A stretch of 21,755 bases of DNA from Candidatus Methylomirabilota bacterium (GCA_028869615.1 JAGWRQ010000008.1:1-21755), one strand, 5' to 3'. Shown: positions 1-7,795, numbered from the stretch's first letter. Made by a program: numbers and translations. Notes: a model not told the origin generated them from the sequence alone.

Positions 1-452
1 AGACCGCTCGCCGGTCCTCCAACCCGCTTCATGAGAAACGCCCATACACCAACGAAGACCAGGGCAGGAAGTACCCAGGAGAGCAGCGTGGTAAACCATG
101 TGCTTTCTACCTCGCCGGCAAAACGCACCTTCAACGCCTCCAACTCCTGGATCAGGGTCGGATCGTTGACCCGAATGGTCACGAAGCGATTCTCCCCGCC
201 GGCCAACCGTTGAATCGCCTCCACCTTCTCTTTGGAGAGGAGTCCTTCCAGCCCCTCCCGTTTCAGCCGCCCGGAGATGACATGCGTCCCGAGGGTCAGG
301 TCTTCCACCTTGCCGGATTTCAGGAGCAGTTTGAAATCGCTGTACGATAGCGTCTCGGTGTGGCGCGCTATCAGGAAATCGTGAACGGCCAGCACAAGAA
401 AGAAAGCGGCTACGAAGTACCAAAGCGCAAACTGCCACTGCTTCTTTTCCAT
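1..452 (-). CDS. ftsH: FtsH-type membrane AAA+ protease, N-terminal part (cut by window edge)
   Basis: Reading the minus strand from an ATG at 452 gives an open frame that runs off the window start (about 150 residues seen). It starts MEKKQWQFALWYFV, has a first membrane segment at about residues 8-26, a periplasmic domain containing LSYSDFKLLLKSGKVEDL, and a second membrane segment at about 121-141 followed by MKRVGG. This is the layout of the FtsH N-terminus: TM1, FtsH_ext domain, TM2, then the AAA+ ATPase and zinc protease, which lie outside the window. FtsH degrades misfolded membrane proteins and some regulators. The gene sits 33 nt downstream of a methionine-rich secreted protein and the Cus-type pump on the same strand, so it may be a copper-locus paralog rather than the housekeeping copy. 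The ribosome site is weak (GAGACGAG). The family call rests on the N-terminal domain only. Confidence 0.82.
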   Translation of the reverse strand, partial: MEKKQWQFALWYFVAAFFLVLAVHDFLIARHTETLSYSDFKLLLKSGKVEDLTLGTHVISGRLKREGLEGLLSKEKVEAIQRLAGGENRFVTIRVNDPTLIQELEALKVRFAGEVESTWFTTLLSWVLPALVFVGVWAFLMKRVGGPASG

Positions 453-485
453 CGCGCTCGTCTCTAAGACCTGCTCTATTCCGGA

Positions 486-875
486 CTACTGGCTCTGTTT
501 AGGATGGTGTTCCTGCTGTTCCGGCCCGCCTCCCTTGGGTGTCATGCCCTGTGGCGGTGTCATCCCCTGCTGGCGCTGCATCATCATCTCCATCATCTCG
601 TCCATCATCCGCATATGCTTCTTCATCTCCAGCATGAGCTGCTGCTGTTTCTTCATATCGTCCATCATCATACAGCCCTGCATCCCGCCCATCTGTTTAT
701 CCTTATCCTGCTTCATCATGCCCTTACCCATACCCGGCATCCCCTGCTGCTCCATGCCACCCATTTGGTGGTCCTTCATCATCGCGCACGGCTGAGGCTG
801 TTGCGCCGGCGCAGACCCTCCCGTTGTCAACACCATGGCTGACACCAACACACCTGCACACGTCACACGATTCAT
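486..875 (-). CDS. Methionine-rich secreted protein, probable copper binder
   Basis: The 129-residue protein starts at the ATG at 875, chosen over the upstream in-frame start because AAAGGAGG lies at the right distance and a signal peptide follows at once (MNRVTCAGVLVSAMVL, likely cleaved near APA-QQ at residue 24). By hand count the mature part has 26 Met in about 105 residues, in MGGM, GMPGM, CMMM and EMMEMMM clusters, with many Gln and Lys, two Cys and a His pair near the C-terminus. Its middle (DDMKKQQQLMLEMKKHMRMMDEMMEMMMQ) is probably helical. Thioether clusters of this kind bind Cu(I) or Ag(I). The gene follows cusA on the same strand after 166 nt, so a periplasmic copper sponge or chaperone, in the role of CusF but unlike it in sequence, is inferred. 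I do not recognise a named family. Confidence 0.78.
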   Translation of the reverse strand: MNRVTCAGVLVSAMVLTTGGSAPAQQPQPCAMMKDHQMGGMEQQGMPGMGKGMMKQDKDKQMGGMQGCMMMDDMKKQQQLMLEMKKHMRMMDEMMEMMMQRQQGMTPPQGMTPKGGGPEQQEHHPKQSQ

Positions 876-952
876 GCTGGTTCCTCCTTTTTCCGAAAGG
901 GTTTTCGCACACACTACTCCAGACAGGGAGTCTGCCCACCACGTACCGCGGT

Positions 953-968
953 CTTTGCAATTCTACCA
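953..968 (-). promoter_or_regulatory. Possible extended -10 promoter for the Met-rich gene
   Basis: On the minus strand TGGTAGAAT (968-960) matches an extended -10 element (TGn plus TAGAAT, five of six to consensus). No good -35 lies 16-18 bases upstream. A start near 953 would give a leader of about 78 nt before the ATG at 875. The leader contains two overlapping 5-bp hairpin possibilities at 916-934. This would let the Met-rich gene be expressed apart from cusA. Confidence 0.3.
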
Positions 969-1041
969 CGAGATCGCTCTAACGTAGCCACACTCCTGCA
1001 GACGCCGAGTTATCTTACGCTCCATGACGTCAGAGCGCGGA

Positions 1042-4000
1042 TTATTGGCGAACTGTTCGGCCGCGCCACATCTCGTAGATCACAGGGATAATAACCAAGG
1101 TCAGGATGGTCGAGGTCACCATCCCGCCGATCATCGGGGCAGCAATCCGCTTCATGACATCGGCGCCGGCCCCATGACTCCACATGATGGGCAGCAGGCC
1201 GGCCATGATCGCCATGACCGTCATCATCTTGGGGCGCACCCGCATGACCGCCCCCTCGATGATCGCCTCGTACAGATCCCGGGCACTGGTCATCTTTCCC
1301 TCTCGTGCTCGCCGCTCATAGACCTCATCCAGATAGACGATCATGACGACGCCCGTCTCTGCCGCCACCCCTGCCAGCGCAATAATCCCAACCCATACCG
1401 CCACACTCAGATTGTAGCCCAAGAGATACAACAGCCAAATCCCGCCCACCAGCGAGAATGGAACAGACAGCAGCACGATCAGGCACTTGGCCAGAGAGCC
1501 GAAGTTAAAATAGAGCAAGACAAAAATAATGAGCAATGTCAATGGGATGACGTATTTTAGCCGCTCCTTCGCTCGCTCCATATACTCGAACTGACCGCTC
1601 CAGATGAGATGGTATCCCTGGGGAGGTTTCACCTTCTCCGCCACGACTCGCTGGGCCTCAGCGACATAGCCGCCGATATCCCGCCCGACGACATCGACAT
1701 ACACGTAGCCGACCAGCTCGGCAGCCTCGCTCCGGATCAGGGTGGTGCCGCTCGAGAGCTTCAGATCGACGAGCTGCGTAATCGGGACCTGGGGACCCAT
1801 AGGGGTCGACACCAACACGCGCTTGAGCCCTTCCAGGCTGTCGCGGAGTCCTCTGAAATACCGGACATTGACGGGGAACCGCTCACGCCCCTCGATCGTT
1901 GTCGTAACGGTGCTGCCGCCGATGGCGGTCTCGATGACGTCTTCGACGTCGGTCACGGTGAGGCCATAGCGGGCGATCTCGTTCCGCTTGATCTCGAAAT
2001 CGAGGTAGTAGCCGCCTGCCACACGCTCGGCAAAGACGTTCCGCGTCCCAGGGACAGGCTTGAGCGCCGCCTCGATCTCCTGCCCTATCCGCTGGATTAC
2101 CTCCAGCTTCGGCCCAAGCACCTTGATCCCGACTGGGGTCCGGATCCCGGTGCTGAGCATGTCGGTCCTCGCCTTGATCGGCATCGTCCAGGCATTGCTC
2201 ACGCCAGGGATCTGAAGCGCGGCATTCAACTCGTCGATCAGCTTCTCGATGGTCATCCCTTTGCGCCATTGCTCCTCCGGCTTCAGGTTGATAACGGTCT
2301 CAATCATCTCCAGGGGCGCCGGGTCAGTCGCGCTGGTGGAGCGACCCCCTTTGGCGAAGACCGACGCGACCTCGGGAAAGTGCTTGATGATCCGATCCTG
2401 GATCTGGAGGAGCTGAGAGACCTGCGTAATCGATGCACCGGGCAAGGCGGTCGGCATATAGAGCAGCGTCCCCTCGTACAGCGGCGGCATGAACTCGCTT
2501 CCCAGCTTCATGAAGGCCGGAATGGTGGCGAGTAACGCAAGGAGAGCGGCGACGATCGTGGTCTTCCGCCATCTGAGCGCGGCATGGACGATCGGATTGT
2601 ACACCCAGATCAGGAACCGGCTGATCGGGTTCTTGTGCTCAGGATGAATCTTTCCACGGATCAGTAGGATCATCAGGAGCGGCACCAGGGTCACCGAAAG
2701 CAGAGACGAAAAGAACATGGCGAAGGTCTTGGTGAAAGCCAGCGGCCGGAAGAGCCGCCCCTCCTGCGCCTCCAGGGTGAACACAGGGATGAAGGAGACG
2801 GTAATGATCAGGAGAGAGTAGAAGAGCGGCTTGCCCACCTCCTTGGCGGCTTCGATGATGATCCGGTTTCGGTCGCTTCCTGGGGCGGCGTGCTCCAGGC
2901 GCTTGTGGGCGTTCTCGATCATCACGATGGCCGCATCGATCATGGCGCCGATGGCGATAGCGATCCCGCCCAACGACATGATGTTGGAGCCGAGGCCGAT
3001 GTAGTACATCGTGACGAAGGACATCAGGATGGCAATCGGAAGAGTAAGAATCGCCACCAGGGCGCTTCGGAGGTGAAAGAGGAAGAGGATGCTCACGACG
3101 CTCACGATCAGGCTCTCCTCAAGCAGCTTCTCCTTGAGGGTGGCGATGGAACGGTGAATCAGGTCGGATCGGTCGTAGGTGGTGACGATCCTGACGCCCT
3201 CCGGCAGCGAGGGCGTGATCTGCAGAATCTTGTCCTTGAGCCGCTGGATGACGTCCAGGGCGTTTTCGCCATACCGGATCACGACGATGCCGCCGGCCAC
3301 GTCGCCCTGCCCGTTCAGCTCGGCGGCGCCACGGCGGATGTCGGGCCCAAGACTGACCCGGCCGATGTCCCGGACCAGGATCGGGGTGCCGCGTTCGTCA
3401 GTACCGACAACAATCGTTTTCAGGTCCTGAAGGGATTTGATATAGCCGAGGCCGCGAACCATGTACTCGCGTCCGGTAAACTCCACCACCCGCCCACCGG
3501 TGTCGTTGTTCCCCTTCCGGATCGCCTCGATCACCCGTTCCAGGGGGAGCTTGAACCCAAGCAGGGTGGCAGGATCGATGGAGACCTGATACTGCTTGAC
3601 GAACCCCCCCACCCGCGCCACCTCGGCCACGCCGGGGACGGACAGGAGCCAGTGATGCACATACCAGTCGTTCAGCGTCCGGAGTTGGGCCAGATCGTGC
3701 CGGCCGGTCTCATCGACGATGGCGTATTCAAAACCCCAACCCACGCCGGTGGCATCCGGCCCCAGAATCGGGGTCACGCCGCGGGGCAACCTATCCTGCA
3801 CGCCCTGCATATACTCGAGCACGCGGCTTCTGGCCCAGTAGAGATCTGTACCGTCCTCAAAGATGATATAGACAAAGGAGAGGCCAAAGAAGGAAAACCC
3901 GCGGACTACCTTTACCTTTGGGGCTGAGAGGAGCGCGACGACAATCGGATAGGTGATCTGATCCTCCACGAGCGTCGGGCTTCGCTCTGCCCACTCCGTT

Positions 4001-4149
4001 TGGACGATGACCTGGACATCGGACAGATCAGGGATGGCATCCAAGGGCGTGTTTCGCAGTGCCCAGATCCCCCAGGCGATGGCAAAGAAGGTGAAGAGGC
4101 CGATGATGAATCGGTTATTGGCGCTCCACCCGATCAATCTCGAGATCAT
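1042..4149 (-). CDS. cusA: CusA-type heavy-metal RND efflux pump (Cu(I)/Ag(I))
   Basis: This is the inner-membrane proton-driven pump of a tripartite efflux system that moves monovalent copper or silver to the outside. The start at 4149 (MISRLIGWSANNRF) is preceded by GGAGGTGAT; an earlier in-frame start at 4179 lacks support. At 1035 residues it is full length for the family. The segment GAMIDAAIVMIENAHKRLE places the proton-relay aspartate at D405, the same number as in E. coli CusA as I recall it. The three methionines of the CusA metal site are present: M565 (LLYMPT), M615 (LEMIET) and M664 (TDMLSTG). Their spacing matches E. coli M573/M623/M672 with a constant offset of eight. Other marks are EFMPPLYEG, FALVGGIWLL-type repeats and VRPKMMTVMAIMAGLLP. 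It lies downstream of the adaptor and channel genes in one run. Confidence 0.95.
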   Translation of the reverse strand: MISRLIGWSANNRFIIGLFTFFAIAWGIWALRNTPLDAIPDLSDVQVIVQTEWAERSPTLVEDQITYPIVVALLSAPKVKVVRGFSFFGLSFVYIIFEDGTDLYWARSRVLEYMQGVQDRLPRGVTPILGPDATGVGWGFEYAIVDETGRHDLAQLRTLNDWYVHHWLLSVPGVAEVARVGGFVKQYQVSIDPATLLGFKLPLERVIEAIRKGNNDTGGRVVEFTGREYMVRGLGYIKSLQDLKTIVVGTDERGTPILVRDIGRVSLGPDIRRGAAELNGQGDVAGGIVVIRYGENALDVIQRLKDKILQITPSLPEGVRIVTTYDRSDLIHRSIATLKEKLLEESLIVSVVSILFLFHLRSALVAILTLPIAILMSFVTMYYIGLGSNIMSLGGIAIAIGAMIDAAIVMIENAHKRLEHAAPGSDRNRIIIEAAKEVGKPLFYSLLIITVSFIPVFTLEAQEGRLFRPLAFTKTFAMFFSSLLSVTLVPLLMILLIRGKIHPEHKNPISRFLIWVYNPIVHAALRWRKTTIVAALLALLATIPAFMKLGSEFMPPLYEGTLLYMPTALPGASITQVSQLLQIQDRIIKHFPEVASVFAKGGRSTSATDPAPLEMIETVINLKPEEQWRKGMTIEKLIDELNAALQIPGVSNAWTMPIKARTDMLSTGIRTPVGIKVLGPKLEVIQRIGQEIEAALKPVPGTRNVFAERVAGGYYLDFEIKRNEIARYGLTVTDVEDVIETAIGGSTVTTTIEGRERFPVNVRYFRGLRDSLEGLKRVLVSTPMGPQVPITQLVDLKLSSGTTLIRSEAAELVGYVYVDVVGRDIGGYVAEAQRVVAEKVKPPQGYHLIWSGQFEYMERAKERLKYVIPLTLLIIFVLLYFNFGSLAKCLIVLLSVPFSLVGGIWLLYLLGYNLSVAVWVGIIALAGVAAETGVVMIVYLDEVYERRAREGKMTSARDLYEAIIEGAVMRVRPKMMTVMAIMAGLLPIMWSHGAGADVMKRIAAPMIGGMVTSTILTLVIIPVIYEMWRGRTVRQ

Positions 4150-4182
4150 CGGATCACCTCCGCGCTCCGCACATCGCATCCC

Positions 4183-4211
4183 GTAGGGGCGACCCGGCGG
4201 GTCGCCCCTAC
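4183..4211. repeat. Perfect 13-bp palindrome (REP-like) overlapping the cusB stop
   Basis: GTAGGGGCGACCC at 4183-4195 is followed by GGC and then its exact reverse complement at 4199-4211. The cusB stop codon (TAG, 4210-4208 on minus) lies inside one arm. The very stable hairpin sits between cusB and cusA and is not followed by a T-run, so it looks like a dispersed REP-type element that could act as an mRNA stabiliser or processing site rather than a terminator. Confidence 0.85.
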
Positions 4212-5497
4212 TTCTTCGGACCCATCTCCATGCCGGACATGCCCCTCATCCCACCGACGGCGGTCTTGAGCTGGCTCTCGGAGTCGATCAGGAAGTTCGC
4301 GGAGGTCACTACCCGCTCGCCGGCCGACAGACCGGCCAGGATCTCAGTGTAACCGTCCGCCCGCGTACCGACCTTGACCTCTCGCGGCTCGAAGGTCCCC
4401 TGCCCCCTGTCGATGAAGACCAGTTGTTGGGTTCCGCTGTCCAGGATCGCCTCATCGGGCACGGCGAGACGCTTACCCAACGGGATCTTCAACGCGACGT
4501 TGGCATACATCTGGGGTTTCAGTTTCCAGTCTTTCGTATTGGAAAATTCGAAGCGGACCTTCACGGTCCGGGTTTTCTCCGTCAGCACCGGGTAGATATA
4601 GCTCACCTTGCCGCGAAAAAGTTCTCCGGGGTAGGAGGCCAGTGTCACACTCGCCGCCTGGCCAAACTTGACCAGAGGGACCTCGTATTCATAGATCTCT
4701 CCCTGAACCCAGACAGTAGAAAGGTCGGCGACCTTGTAGAGACTTTCACCGGGCATCACCTTTTTGCCGCGAAAGGCCATCTTTTCGATGACGACCCCAT
4801 CGATGGGCGAGTAAATCGTCAAGCTCTTGCGAGACGTTCCTGCTCGCTCAAGTGCAGCGATCTCCTCGTCGCTGATGTCCCAGTACTGTAAACGCCGCCT
4901 CGCCGCACCAACCAATGCCTCTCCCCCCGACGCAATGTCTGCGAAGCGGCTCTTAGCCAGCGCCTCCCTCGCCCGCAACGCTTGCAGGTACTCCTCCTGG
5001 GTCGAAACCAGATCCGGACTGTAAATAGTGAGGAGCGGCTGGCCCTTCCTGACACGCTCCCCGGTGAAGTTCACCAGCAGGCTCTCGATCCACCCCTCGA
5101 TTTTGATATTGACGTCGGTCAGACGTCTCTCATCGAACTCCACCACCCCGACCGTCCGGATCGCCCGCTCAATCGACCGATATTCAACCACGCCAGTCTT
5201 CAGCCCGATCAACTGTTGACGCTCCGGGCTGACCATCACGGCCCCCGGAGCCATCTCCATCCCGGATGAAACCGGCTGCCTGCCCTGCACAGCAGGGGTC
5301 GGTGCCGCTTCATGCCCGGCGTGATCCCCCTTGCCTACGACCTGGGAGATCGGCTCCCGAGGAGGCGGCGTCCTGCTGCTGAGCCGTTCCTGGAACCGCA
5401 TCCCACCGCCATACCACACAACAAAGATTGCTCCGGCGGCGGAGACCAAGATACTCCAGGCGATGACCCACCTTATCCGCCGTATCTGTTCTCCCAT
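4208..5497 (-). CDS. cusB: CusB-type periplasmic adaptor (membrane fusion protein)
   Basis: This protein bridges the RND pump and the outer-membrane channel. The start at 5497 (MGEQIRRIRW) has GGAGG just upstream; the longer frame from 5548 would run back into the preceding gene. A single membrane anchor at about residues 10-30 (VIAWSILVSAAGAIFVVWY) precedes a linker with His and Met (GDHAGHE, SGMEM). The family body follows: MVSPERQQLIGLKTG, the lipoyl/barrel-sandwich half (KIEGWIESLLV, VRKGQPLLTIYSPDL), a helical hairpin, the second half (LTIYSPIDGVV), and the beta-barrel and membrane-proximal domains (VPDEAILDSGTQQLVFI). The C-terminus ends in a Met-rich tail, GGMRGMSGMEMGPKK, fitting metal hand-over. 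Length is 429 residues. The gene starts 10 nt after the channel gene stops and is 58 nt from cusA, so one operon is likely. Confidence 0.93.
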   Translation of the reverse strand: MGEQIRRIRWVIAWSILVSAAGAIFVVWYGGGMRFQERLSSRTPPPREPISQVVGKGDHAGHEAAPTPAVQGRQPVSSGMEMAPGAVMVSPERQQLIGLKTGVVEYRSIERAIRTVGVVEFDERRLTDVNIKIEGWIESLLVNFTGERVRKGQPLLTIYSPDLVSTQEEYLQALRAREALAKSRFADIASGGEALVGAARRRLQYWDISDEEIAALERAGTSRKSLTIYSPIDGVVIEKMAFRGKKVMPGESLYKVADLSTVWVQGEIYEYEVPLVKFGQAASVTLASYPGELFRGKVSYIYPVLTEKTRTVKVRFEFSNTKDWKLKPQMYANVALKIPLGKRLAVPDEAILDSGTQQLVFIDRGQGTFEPREVKVGTRADGYTEILAGLSAGERVVTSANFLIDSESQLKTAVGGMRGMSGMEMGPKK

Positions 5498-5507
5498 GGA
5501 GTCCTCC

Positions 5508-6812
5508 TCACTGTACCGGCCCTTCAATCGGGCTCCCGACAGGCGCACCGACGACCCATTCCAACCGCGCCAGACTTATCTGGTACTCTCCCGTCGTCCG
5601 ATAGAACTCTTTCTCGAAATTGAAGAGTGTCAGCCGGTTATCCAACAGGGTGAGAAAATCGACCTTACCCACCTGATAGCCGGCAACGGCGGAGTCCAGT
5701 GAGAGTCTGGCCTGTGGAATCAGACCGGTCTCCAGCAGATCAATAAGTTTACCTCCCTTCTCAACATCAGCCACCAACTCCTTCACCATCGAGACTACCT
5801 CGTTTCTGGCGGCCTGATATTGCTCTCTGACCGAATTGATCAAAGCCGAGGTCTCTGCGACCCGCCGGTCCTGTTTAGTCCTGAAGTAGAGAGGGATGTT
5901 GATGGAAAATCCCGCCGAGAAGAAGTCAGATCGCCTGGCAATGGCAGAGTCTTCCCGAAAGCCATAGCCCAGGCTCATCGTGAGATCCGGGAAGTATCGC
6001 TTCCTGGCAAGCGCATTGGCCGCCTTGCTCCGCTCGATCTCCTCCTGAAGCCCCTTGAGCAGAGGCCGGTTCTCCAGGGCTCTGGTCTGGAGCTCTTTCA
6101 GCTCCATCGCCAACTCGGCCTTCGACACCTCCTCCGTCCGACCGGGGGGTGTTTGGGGGGGACGATTCAGGATCGCATTCAGCCTGGCGCCTGCAGCCTG
6201 ACGACTCTGTTCCAACCGAATCTGCTCATCCAGCAATTTCGACAGCTCCACCTGGGCCTTCAGGACATCCTGCTGAATCCCCCTGCCGACGCTATATTTC
6301 GTCTCAGCGATCTTGACGAATTGTTTCAGCAGCTCACGATTTTTCTCGACGATCTCCAGCGAGCGCTCGATGGCGTACAGTTCATAGAAGACCTCCTTGA
6401 CCCGTCGCACGATCTCGTTTCGCTTATCCTGATACGCCAGGCCGATCGCGTTGGCCTCCCGTTGGGCAACCTCGCTTCGGAGGTCCCGCTTCCCGAAGAA
6501 GGGGAAAGTCTGAGAGATGCCGAACTTCTTCATCGTCATATCGTCCTGGGTGAAGGAGAAAGAGTGGGTGGGAAGGTTTTCGATCTCAAAGCTTAGCATC
6601 GGATCGTCAAGCGACCCTTCCTGAGGAGGCCGTTCCTTGGCCGCCTCCCATCTCTTCCCATCGGCCCTGATCTCCGGATTGACAGCGAGGGCCTCCTGGA
6701 TGAGCGGCTGAAGGCGGAGCGTCTCCTCCGCCGCAGTCGTCGCTCCTCCCACCCCAACGGCCGCAATGCCCACTGCAAGGATAATCACACCGACTTTTGA
6801 GGCCATAGTCAT
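5508..6812 (-). CDS. TolC/CusC-type outer-membrane efflux channel
   Basis: This is the outer-membrane duct of the tripartite metal efflux pump. Three nearby ATGs (6818, 6812, 6806) could start it; 6812 is chosen because AGGAG lies six bases upstream. A Sec signal (VGVIILAVGIAAVGVGGATTAAEE) follows with no lipobox cysteine, unlike the lipid-anchored E. coli CusC. The mature part has the two repeats of the outer-membrane efflux family: long helical stretches (VKEVFYELYAIERSLEIVEK) and the repeat signatures GRGIQQDVLKAQVELSKL and GKVDFLTLLDNRLTLF. Beta-strand segments occur around SFEIENLPT and FSAGFSINIPLYF. At 434 residues the length is normal. It is the first of the pump genes, followed 10 nt later by cusB. 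Placement in a copper pump is inferred from the cusA methionine triad. Confidence 0.9.
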   Translation of the reverse strand: MTMASKVGVIILAVGIAAVGVGGATTAAEETLRLQPLIQEALAVNPEIRADGKRWEAAKERPPQEGSLDDPMLSFEIENLPTHSFSFTQDDMTMKKFGISQTFPFFGKRDLRSEVAQREANAIGLAYQDKRNEIVRRVKEVFYELYAIERSLEIVEKNRELLKQFVKIAETKYSVGRGIQQDVLKAQVELSKLLDEQIRLEQSRQAAGARLNAILNRPPQTPPGRTEEVSKAELAMELKELQTRALENRPLLKGLQEEIERSKAANALARKRYFPDLTMSLGYGFREDSAIARRSDFFSAGFSINIPLYFRTKQDRRVAETSALINSVREQYQAARNEVVSMVKELVADVEKGGKLIDLLETGLIPQARLSLDSAVAGYQVGKVDFLTLLDNRLTLFNFEKEFYRTTGEYQISLARLEWVVGAPVGSPIEGPVQ

Positions 6813-6913
6813 CTCCATCTCCTCATGTTCGCCCACAACCCTGCCGCTTGCGCGATGAGCCCCATTGATTCGACCTCAAGTAATATCTAATGTTTCTTAT
6901 TTATCCTATTATT

Positions 6914-6955
6914 ATGATTAAATGATTAAGCCGCGAGAGACGCCGTTGTCTCTCG
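6914..6955. repeat. Tandem 8-mer next to an 8-bp hairpin in the leader region of the efflux genes
   Basis: ATGATTAA occurs twice in tandem at 6914-6921 and 6922-6929, within an AT-rich stretch (about 6880-6929) that stands out from the GC-rich surroundings. CGAGAGAC (6934-6941) pairs with GTCTCTCG (6948-6955) across a six-base loop. On the minus strand the hairpin lies 17 nt after the cupredoxin stop and just before the AT-rich block. It could be a weak terminator or attenuator, with the AT-rich part supplying a promoter for the efflux genes. I could not fix -35/-10 boxes. Confidence 0.5.
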
Positions 6956-6971
6956 TTGATCGGGCGCCTCG

Positions 6972-7307
6972 TCACTTCACTGTGACCCTCCCGTGAAGGA
7001 TTTTGGCATGGGGCTGATGGACGTGATACTCATAGGTTCCAGGCTGGTCAAAGCTCACCGTCACCGTCCCTTCAATCCAAACCTCGGGGTGGGAGGTGCC
7101 TGGATCCTGTACAAAGGCCAGGTGCGCCTTCTCCCCCGAGGCGTTCCTCCACGTCACATGATCCCCTCGATTGACAGTAATGTGGGCCTCCCTGAGAGAA
7201 CCCAGCGCCACCACAACTTCCTTGTCAGTGGCGAACGCTGGAGAGAGGGCCATCAAAAGCAGAACCAACAGGCTGATCGCTGTCAGAGCAATGTTGCGCT
7301 TTGCCAT
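6972..7307 (-). CDS. Cupredoxin-fold periplasmic protein lacking the type 1 copper cysteine
   Basis: The 111-residue protein starts at the ATG at 7307 behind GGAGGTG; an earlier in-frame GTG overlaps that ribosome site and is rejected. A signal peptide (residues 1-26, ending SPAFA) is followed by a plastocyanin/azurin-like domain: ITVNRGDHVTWRN, H62 in EKAHLAF, and the closing PGTYEYHVHQPH and ILHGRVTVK. In blue-copper relatives the closing loop reads like YEYVCxxHPxMxG with Cys, His and Met ligands. Here V96 falls at the cysteine position, and H95, H97, H100 and H105 cluster instead. The fold call is firm, but a type 1 copper centre is unlikely; a His-rich copper site is inferred. It stands directly upstream of the channel/adaptor/pump genes, so a role in periplasmic copper binding is the best guess. 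Confidence 0.8.
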   Translation of the reverse strand: MAKRNIALTAISLLVLLLMALSPAFATDKEVVVALGSLREAHITVNRGDHVTWRNASGEKAHLAFVQDPGTSHPEVWIEGTVTVSFDQPGTYEYHVHQPHAKILHGRVTVK

Positions 7308-7348
7308 GGTTTTCACCTCCTTCCTGGCGAGTCGTTAGAGGTTACAGT

Positions 7349-7705
7349 TCAGAGTCCTATACGGCCATCCTTCGGGGTATGACACGTCACGCGCCGCCCT
7401 GATGGACGGATAGAGTCAGAGTCCAGCGAATCGTCGATTAGAAAAAGACGAACCGAGGGGGGTTTCAGGAGAGCAAAAGTGGGAGCCTGGGGAACAATGA
7501 CCAACAGTAAGAGGACAACAAGAAGCACATTCGTCAAGATCACAAGTTGGAAGATCTGAGGGAGATCAACGGTACATAGAATAGAGGGGGCACTCGTCGA
7601 TCTCTGGTGTTCGGCTATACCGCAGGACACTATGCACAAGCCCATAGCGAGAATGACGATCAAGGCAAACTTTGTGATGGTCTTCTGACGGTCCACGACT
7701 CTCAT
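7349..7705 (-). CDS. Hypothetical small membrane protein
   Basis: I do not recognise this protein. From the ATG at 7705 (an alternative ATG is at 7711) it is 118 residues: a first hydrophobic segment (KFALIVILAMGLCIVSCG) that ends in a lipobox-like IVSC, a short loop, a second long hydrophobic segment (LVILTNVLLVVLLLLVIVP), and a basic, probably exposed tail. AAGGG precedes the start at usable distance. It is 41 nt upstream of the cupredoxin-like gene on the same strand and follows a plausible promoter, so it is probably the first gene of the copper block. A lipoprotein or a two-pass membrane protein are both possible. It may be over-called, since the tail has unremarkable composition. Confidence 0.5.
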   Translation of the reverse strand: MRVVDRQKTITKFALIVILAMGLCIVSCGIAEHQRSTSAPSILCTVDLPQIFQLVILTNVLLVVLLLLVIVPQAPTFALLKPPSVRLFLIDDSLDSDSIRPSGRRVTCHTPKDGRIGL

Positions 7706-7727
7706 GGGCATAACCCTTTTTTATTTT

Positions 7728-7767
7728 ATTTTAGGTCGCTATACCAAAATAAGCAAGAGGATGCCAA
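7728..7767 (-). promoter_or_regulatory. Candidate promoter(s) for the copper block
   Basis: Two overlapping sigma-70-like pairs are visible on the minus strand. One is TTGGCA (7767-7762), an 18-base spacer, then TATAGC (7743-7738). The other is TTGCTT (7756-7751), a 17-base spacer, then TAAAAT (7733-7728). Either would start a transcript just upstream of the small membrane protein gene at 7705/7711. Confidence 0.45.
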
Positions 7768-7795
7768 AGAGTGATTTTGAGCGACACGATAACTT

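Noticed and set aside
504..842. Plus-strand His/Leu-rich open frame
   Set aside because: It is the reverse complement of the Met-rich coding repeats; CAT codons opposite ATG give the His runs. The minus frame has signal peptide and ribosome site.
1609..2535. Plus-strand open frame of 308 codons
   Set aside because: Antisense shadow of cusA with shadow-type composition and no domain.
2890..3927. Plus-strand open frame of 345 codons
   Set aside because: Antisense to cusA, rich in Asp/Gln/His/Gly as typical shadows of GC-rich genes, with no recognisable domain.
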